Shown here: positions 13,469 through 16,385 of the stretch, one piece after another
How positions within the stretch are numbered: the stretch's first letter is position 1
Layout: each line of letters starts with the position of its first letter
Source of the DNA: CAKOSP01 sp964371745
Lineage (GTDB): Bacteria; Bacillota_I; Bacilli_A; RF39; UBA660
Direction: 5' to 3'
Assembly: GCA_964371745.1 (NCBI GenBank)
Contig: CAYJNS010000020.1
Span: forward strand, 1 to 16,385
DNA length: 16,385 nucleotides
Notes under the pieces: model-generated
What the model was told of the DNA's origin: nothing
What the model saw: the letters and a program-made list of their open reading frames with translations, nothing else
Database searches by the model: none
Position numbers and translations under genes: made by a program

Positions 13469-13498
13469 AATATACTATAAATTAGTATTAGTTGTAAA
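13469..13498 (-). promoter_or_regulatory. Candidate promoter of rnr
   Basis: On the minus strand, TTTACA (13493-13498), an 18-nt spacer and TATATT (13469-13474). The predicted start near 13462 would leave a very short leader beginning at the ribosome site, so this is tentative. Confidence 0.35.
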
Positions 13499-13560
13499 TA
13501 AATTTAGTTATATTTTGTAATTATTTTTAAAAAAAGTTATTTATTAACTATAAAACGCTA

Positions 13561-13566
13561 TATAAT
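13561..13566 (+). promoter_or_regulatory. -10 box of the lepA-hemW operon
   Basis: A perfect TATAAT 68 nt before the lepA ATG. The -35 region is poor (TTATTT at 13537-13542 with an 18-nt spacer is the best). The predicted start is near 13573. Confidence 0.5.
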
Positions 13567-13634
13567 ACTGGAAAGTAGTATATATTTAATTGCTTATAAA
13601 ACATTTATTTGGTAAAATATAGTTGGTGAAAAAA

Positions 13635-15433
13635 ATGGAACAAAAAAAGTTTAGGAATTTTTCTATTATTGCACATATAGATCATGGTAAAAGTACTTTA
13701 GCAGATAGAATACTTGAGATGACTCATGCAGTTGAAGAGCGAGATATGCAAAATCAACTACTTGATAGTATGGATTTAGAACGTGAACGTGGTATTACTA
13801 TTAAACTTAATGCAGTTAGATTAAAACATATTTATGAAGGTGAGGAATATACATTTAATTTAATAGATACTCCGGGACATGTTGATTTTACTTATGAAGT
13901 ATCAAGATCGCTTGCTGCATGTGACGGTGCTATATTAGTAGTAGATGCATCTCAAGGAATTGAGGCTCAAACTTTAGCTAATCTTTATTTAGCAATGGAA
14001 AATGATTTAACGCTTATACCTGTTATAAATAAAATAGATCTTCCTAATGCTAATCCAGAAAAAGTAATTGATGAACTTGTAAGAGTACTAGGTTTTAAAA
14101 AAGAAGAAATTCTTTTAGTAAGTGGTAAAACTGGAATAGGTGTAGATAAATTATTAGATGCTATTGTAGAAAGAATACCTGAACCTACTATTAACAATAA
14201 TGAAAAGACAAGAGCATTAATATTTGATAGTTATTTTGATCCATATAGGGGAGTTATACTTTTAGTAAAAGTAGAAGAAGGTTCTATAAATGTTGGAGAT
14301 ACAATAAAACTTATTAATATGAAAAGTGAGTTTAATGTAGTAGAGTTAGGTTTTAAAACTCCTAAAGATGTAAAGGTAAAAACACTTGACAGTGGCTGTG
14401 TAGGTTATATTTGTGCAGCTATTAAAGATATTTCAGAAGTTTCAGTGGGGGATACTGTAACTACTAAAGAAAATGAAGCAATGAATGCTTTACCTGGTTA
14501 TAAAGAAATGAAACCAATGGTGTTTTCTGGTATATTTCCAACAGAAATAAATAAATATGATGATTTAAAAGTAGCCTTAGAAAAATTAAAATTAAGTGAC
14601 TCATCACTAACTTTTGAACCTGAAACTTCAGATGCATTAGGATTTGGTTTTAGAATGGGATTTTTAGGGCTTTTACATATGGATATAATTATAACTCGTT
14701 TAGAACGTGAATTTGATTTAAATGTAATTGCAACTTCTCCATCAGTTATCTATGAAGTATATTTAACTAGTGGTGAAAAACTTGAAATAGATTCACCTAA
14801 TAAAATGCCTGATAAACAGTTTATAGATTATATAAAAGAACCATATATTAAAACTAATATAATTTCTCCAATTTCTTATATAGGTTCAATTATGGAACTA
14901 TGTCAAGAAAAAAGAGGGATCTTTAAAAATACAGATTATATAGATGAAGAAAGAGTAAATGTTCATTATGAAGTTCCTTTATCTGAAATAGTATATGATT
15001 TTTATGATAAATTAAAAAGCTATACTAAAGGATATGCATCTTTTGATTATGAACTATGTGGCTATAATGTAAGTTCACTTGTTAAAATGGATATTTTACT
15101 TAATGGGGAAATAGTTGATGCACTTTCGGTAATTGTTCATAAAGATCANNNNNNNNNNATGCCAAAGGGAAAGTAGTAACTAGTAAACTTCAAAAATTAA
15201 TACCAAGACAAATGTTTCAAATACCAATTCAAGCTAGTATTGGTTCCAAAATAATAGCAAGAGAAAATATAAGTGCAATGAGAAAAAATGTACTTGCAAA
15301 GTGTTATGGGGGAGATATATCTCGTAAAAGAAAACTTTTAGAAAAACAAAAAGAAGGTAAAAAGAAAATGAAAATGGTTGGTTCTGTTGAAGTTCCATCT
15401 AATGTGTTTTTAGAGGTTTTAAAAAATGAATAA
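13635..15433 (+). CDS. lepA: Elongation factor 4 (LepA), interrupted by an assembly gap
   Basis: A ribosome-binding translational GTPase proposed to aid initiation, ribosome assembly or back-translocation. G motifs are clear: AHIDHGKST (13-21, P-loop), ERGITIK (51-57, switch I), DTPGH (78-82) and NKID (132-135). EF-G-like domains follow, then the LepA-specific C-terminal domain: IPRQMFQIPIQASIGSKIIA, AKCYGGDISRKRKLLEKQKE, KKMKMVGSVEVP. The ATG at 13635 gives the usual MxQKxxRNFSIIAHIDHGKST start. The ribosome site is weak (GGTGA, 5 nt away), and the in-frame TTG at 13623 adds four residues without a better site. Ten Ns at 15149-15158 split it into two frames. The flanks align to the family, so the gene is probably intact. 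It overlaps hemW by 8 nt. Confidence 0.97.
15149..15158. other. Assembly gap (10 N) inside lepA
   Basis: Ten undetermined bases. The frames on either side also require a length of 2 modulo 3. The family pattern HKD-x-AY-xKGK is restored exactly if five bases are missing (completing CAN, GCN and TAT before the GCC at 15161), so the real gap is probably shorter than shown. Confidence 0.95.
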
Positions 15434-16385
15434 AGGTGTATCAAGTGTATATATTCATATTCCGTTTTGTGCTAAAATATGTTCTTACTGTGATTTTCCT
15501 AAATTACTTTATAATGAAGAATATGTACTTAATTATTTAAATGCTTTAGAAAAAGAAATTATTGAAAAGTATCAAGGGGAAGAAATAAAAACTATTTATA
15601 TAGGTGGAGGAACACCAAGTGTTTTATCGGTTTCTTATTTGAAAAAATTATTTAATATTATAAGTAGATTTAAATTAAGTGAAACTTTAGAGTTTACCTT
15701 TGAATGTAATTTAGATGATATTAGGGTAGAGCTTCTAGAAATTTTAAAAACTAATAAAATAAATAGATTATCTATTGGAATTCAATCATTTAATGAAGAA
15801 AAATTAACTGTGTTAGATAGAGATAGTGAATATAAAGATGCTAAAGTGAAAATGTCTTTATGTAGAAAACTAGGTTTTAATAATATAAATATAGATTTAA
15901 TATATGCAGTTCCTGGTGAGAAACTATTTGTTACTAAAAGTGATTTAAATAAAATTATAAAACTGGGTCCAGAACATATTAGTACATATAGTCTTATTAT
16001 TGAAGATAATACTAAGCTTAAAATAAATAAAACAGAGTATATAAGTGAAATATTAGATAGTAAAATGTATAATGTTATAAAAAATAAATTAAAAGTGAAA
16101 TATAATCATTATGAAGTTAGTAATTTTGCTAAAAAAGGTTATGAATCTATTCACAACTTAGTTTATTGGAATAACGAAGAGTACTATGGTTTTGGTTTAG
16201 GAGCAGCTGGTTATTATGGTGGAGTAAGATATGAAAATCATAAAAATATTAAAACATATTGTGATGGTTCATTTACTAATACTAAGGATTTAATTTCCAA
16301 AAAAGAAGTTATGGATTATGAATTAATGTTAGGTTTTAGAAAAATTAATGGAATTAATATACTTGATTTTGAAAATAAATATAAT
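15426..16385 (+). CDS. hemW: HemW-like radical SAM heme chaperone (3' end outside window)
   Basis: 320 residues are visible with no stop, out of about 370-380 usual for the family. The radical SAM signature CAKICSYCDF (Cys15, Cys19, Cys22) follows the VYIHIPF lead typical of HemW/HemN-type proteins. IYIGGGTPSVL, IGIQSFNEEKL, INIDLIYAVPGE and HISTYSLIIEDNT follow in the expected order. Members act as heme chaperones rather than as the coproporphyrinogen oxidase HemN; CAKICSYCDF lacks the further Cys after CxxC seen in true HemN. AGAGG (15412-15416) lies 9 nt before the ATG, and the gene overlaps the lepA stop by 8 nt, the common Firmicutes lepA-hemW order. ECNLDD replaces the usual E-x-N-P sequence, a small variation. 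It is on the same transcript as lepA. Confidence 0.95.
   Translation, partial: MNKGVSSVYIHIPFCAKICSYCDFPKLLYNEEYVLNYLNALEKEIIEKYQGEEIKTIYIGGGTPSVLSVSYLKKLFNIISRFKLSETLEFTFECNLDDIRVELLEILKTNKINRLSIGIQSFNEEKLTVLDRDSEYKDAKVKMSLCRKLGFNNINIDLIYAVPGEKLFVTKSDLNKIIKLGPEHISTYSLIIEDNTKLKINKTEYISEILDSKMYNVIKNKLKVKYNHYEVSNFAKKGYESIHNLVYWNNEEYYGFGLGAAGYYGGVRYENHKNIKTYCDGSFTNTKDLISKKEVMDYELMLGFRKINGINILDFENKYN

Noticed and set aside
1..16385. CRISPR array, insertion sequence, prophage or integration site
   Set aside because: No regularly spaced repeats, transposase or integrase motifs, or flanking direct repeats were found; the tRNA-His 3' end is not duplicated nearby.

Overview
The window is a very AT-rich bacterial chromosome segment (GC by eye about a quarter), using the standard genetic code (TGG for Trp, TGA as a true stop). 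A glmS self-cleaving ribozyme, strong AGGAGG-type ribosome sites, the lepA-hemW order and B. subtilis-like sigma-A promoters point to the Firmicutes (Bacillota). Phosphoketolase, superoxide reductase and several Fe-S enzymes suggest an anaerobic fermenter, perhaps an uncultured gut Bacilli/Erysipelotrichia-like lineage; the lineage is inference. Two 10-base N runs show that this is a draft assembly.

Layout. 1-470: the end of an unknown membrane protein, a two-way terminator and tRNA-His on the minus strand, whose promoter stands back to back with that of the next gene. 495-2810: phosphoketolase. 2884-4910: a tight operon of a membrane-anchored unknown, desulfoferrodoxin, a radical SAM/SPASM protein and a small unknown. 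4964-5992: an amine-dehydrogenase-like oxidoreductase. 6006-6221 (-): a zinc-ribbon protein. 6434-7450: a DUF362/ferredoxin protein, followed by a 28-codon ORF for a membrane peptide. 7590-8255 (-): a DUF1113-type membrane protein.

8256-8881 has no long gene but is dense in signals. A promoter-to-terminator unit of about 117 nt on the plus strand (8334-8450) converges on a minus-strand unit encoding a 26-residue hydrophobic peptide (8452-8532). The minus unit's own terminator lies inside the plus-strand RNA, so the two transcripts would be complementary over about 94 nt. This is the architecture of a type I toxin-antitoxin module and is the most interesting feature found. Next come a sigma-A promoter and the glmS ribozyme, then glmS (8882-10671, broken by Ns). 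After glmS lie a membrane-anchored unknown (10716-11228), RNase R (minus, 11230-13449), and lepA (broken by Ns) overlapping hemW, which runs off the right edge.

Functionally the genes cover central carbon flux (phosphoketolase), oxygen defence (superoxide reductase), cell-wall amino sugar supply under feedback by glucosamine-6-phosphate (ribozyme-glmS), RNA decay (RNase R), translation (tRNA-His, LepA) and heme/radical-SAM chemistry (HemW). Convergent genes share compact two-way terminators that contain or touch their stop codons.
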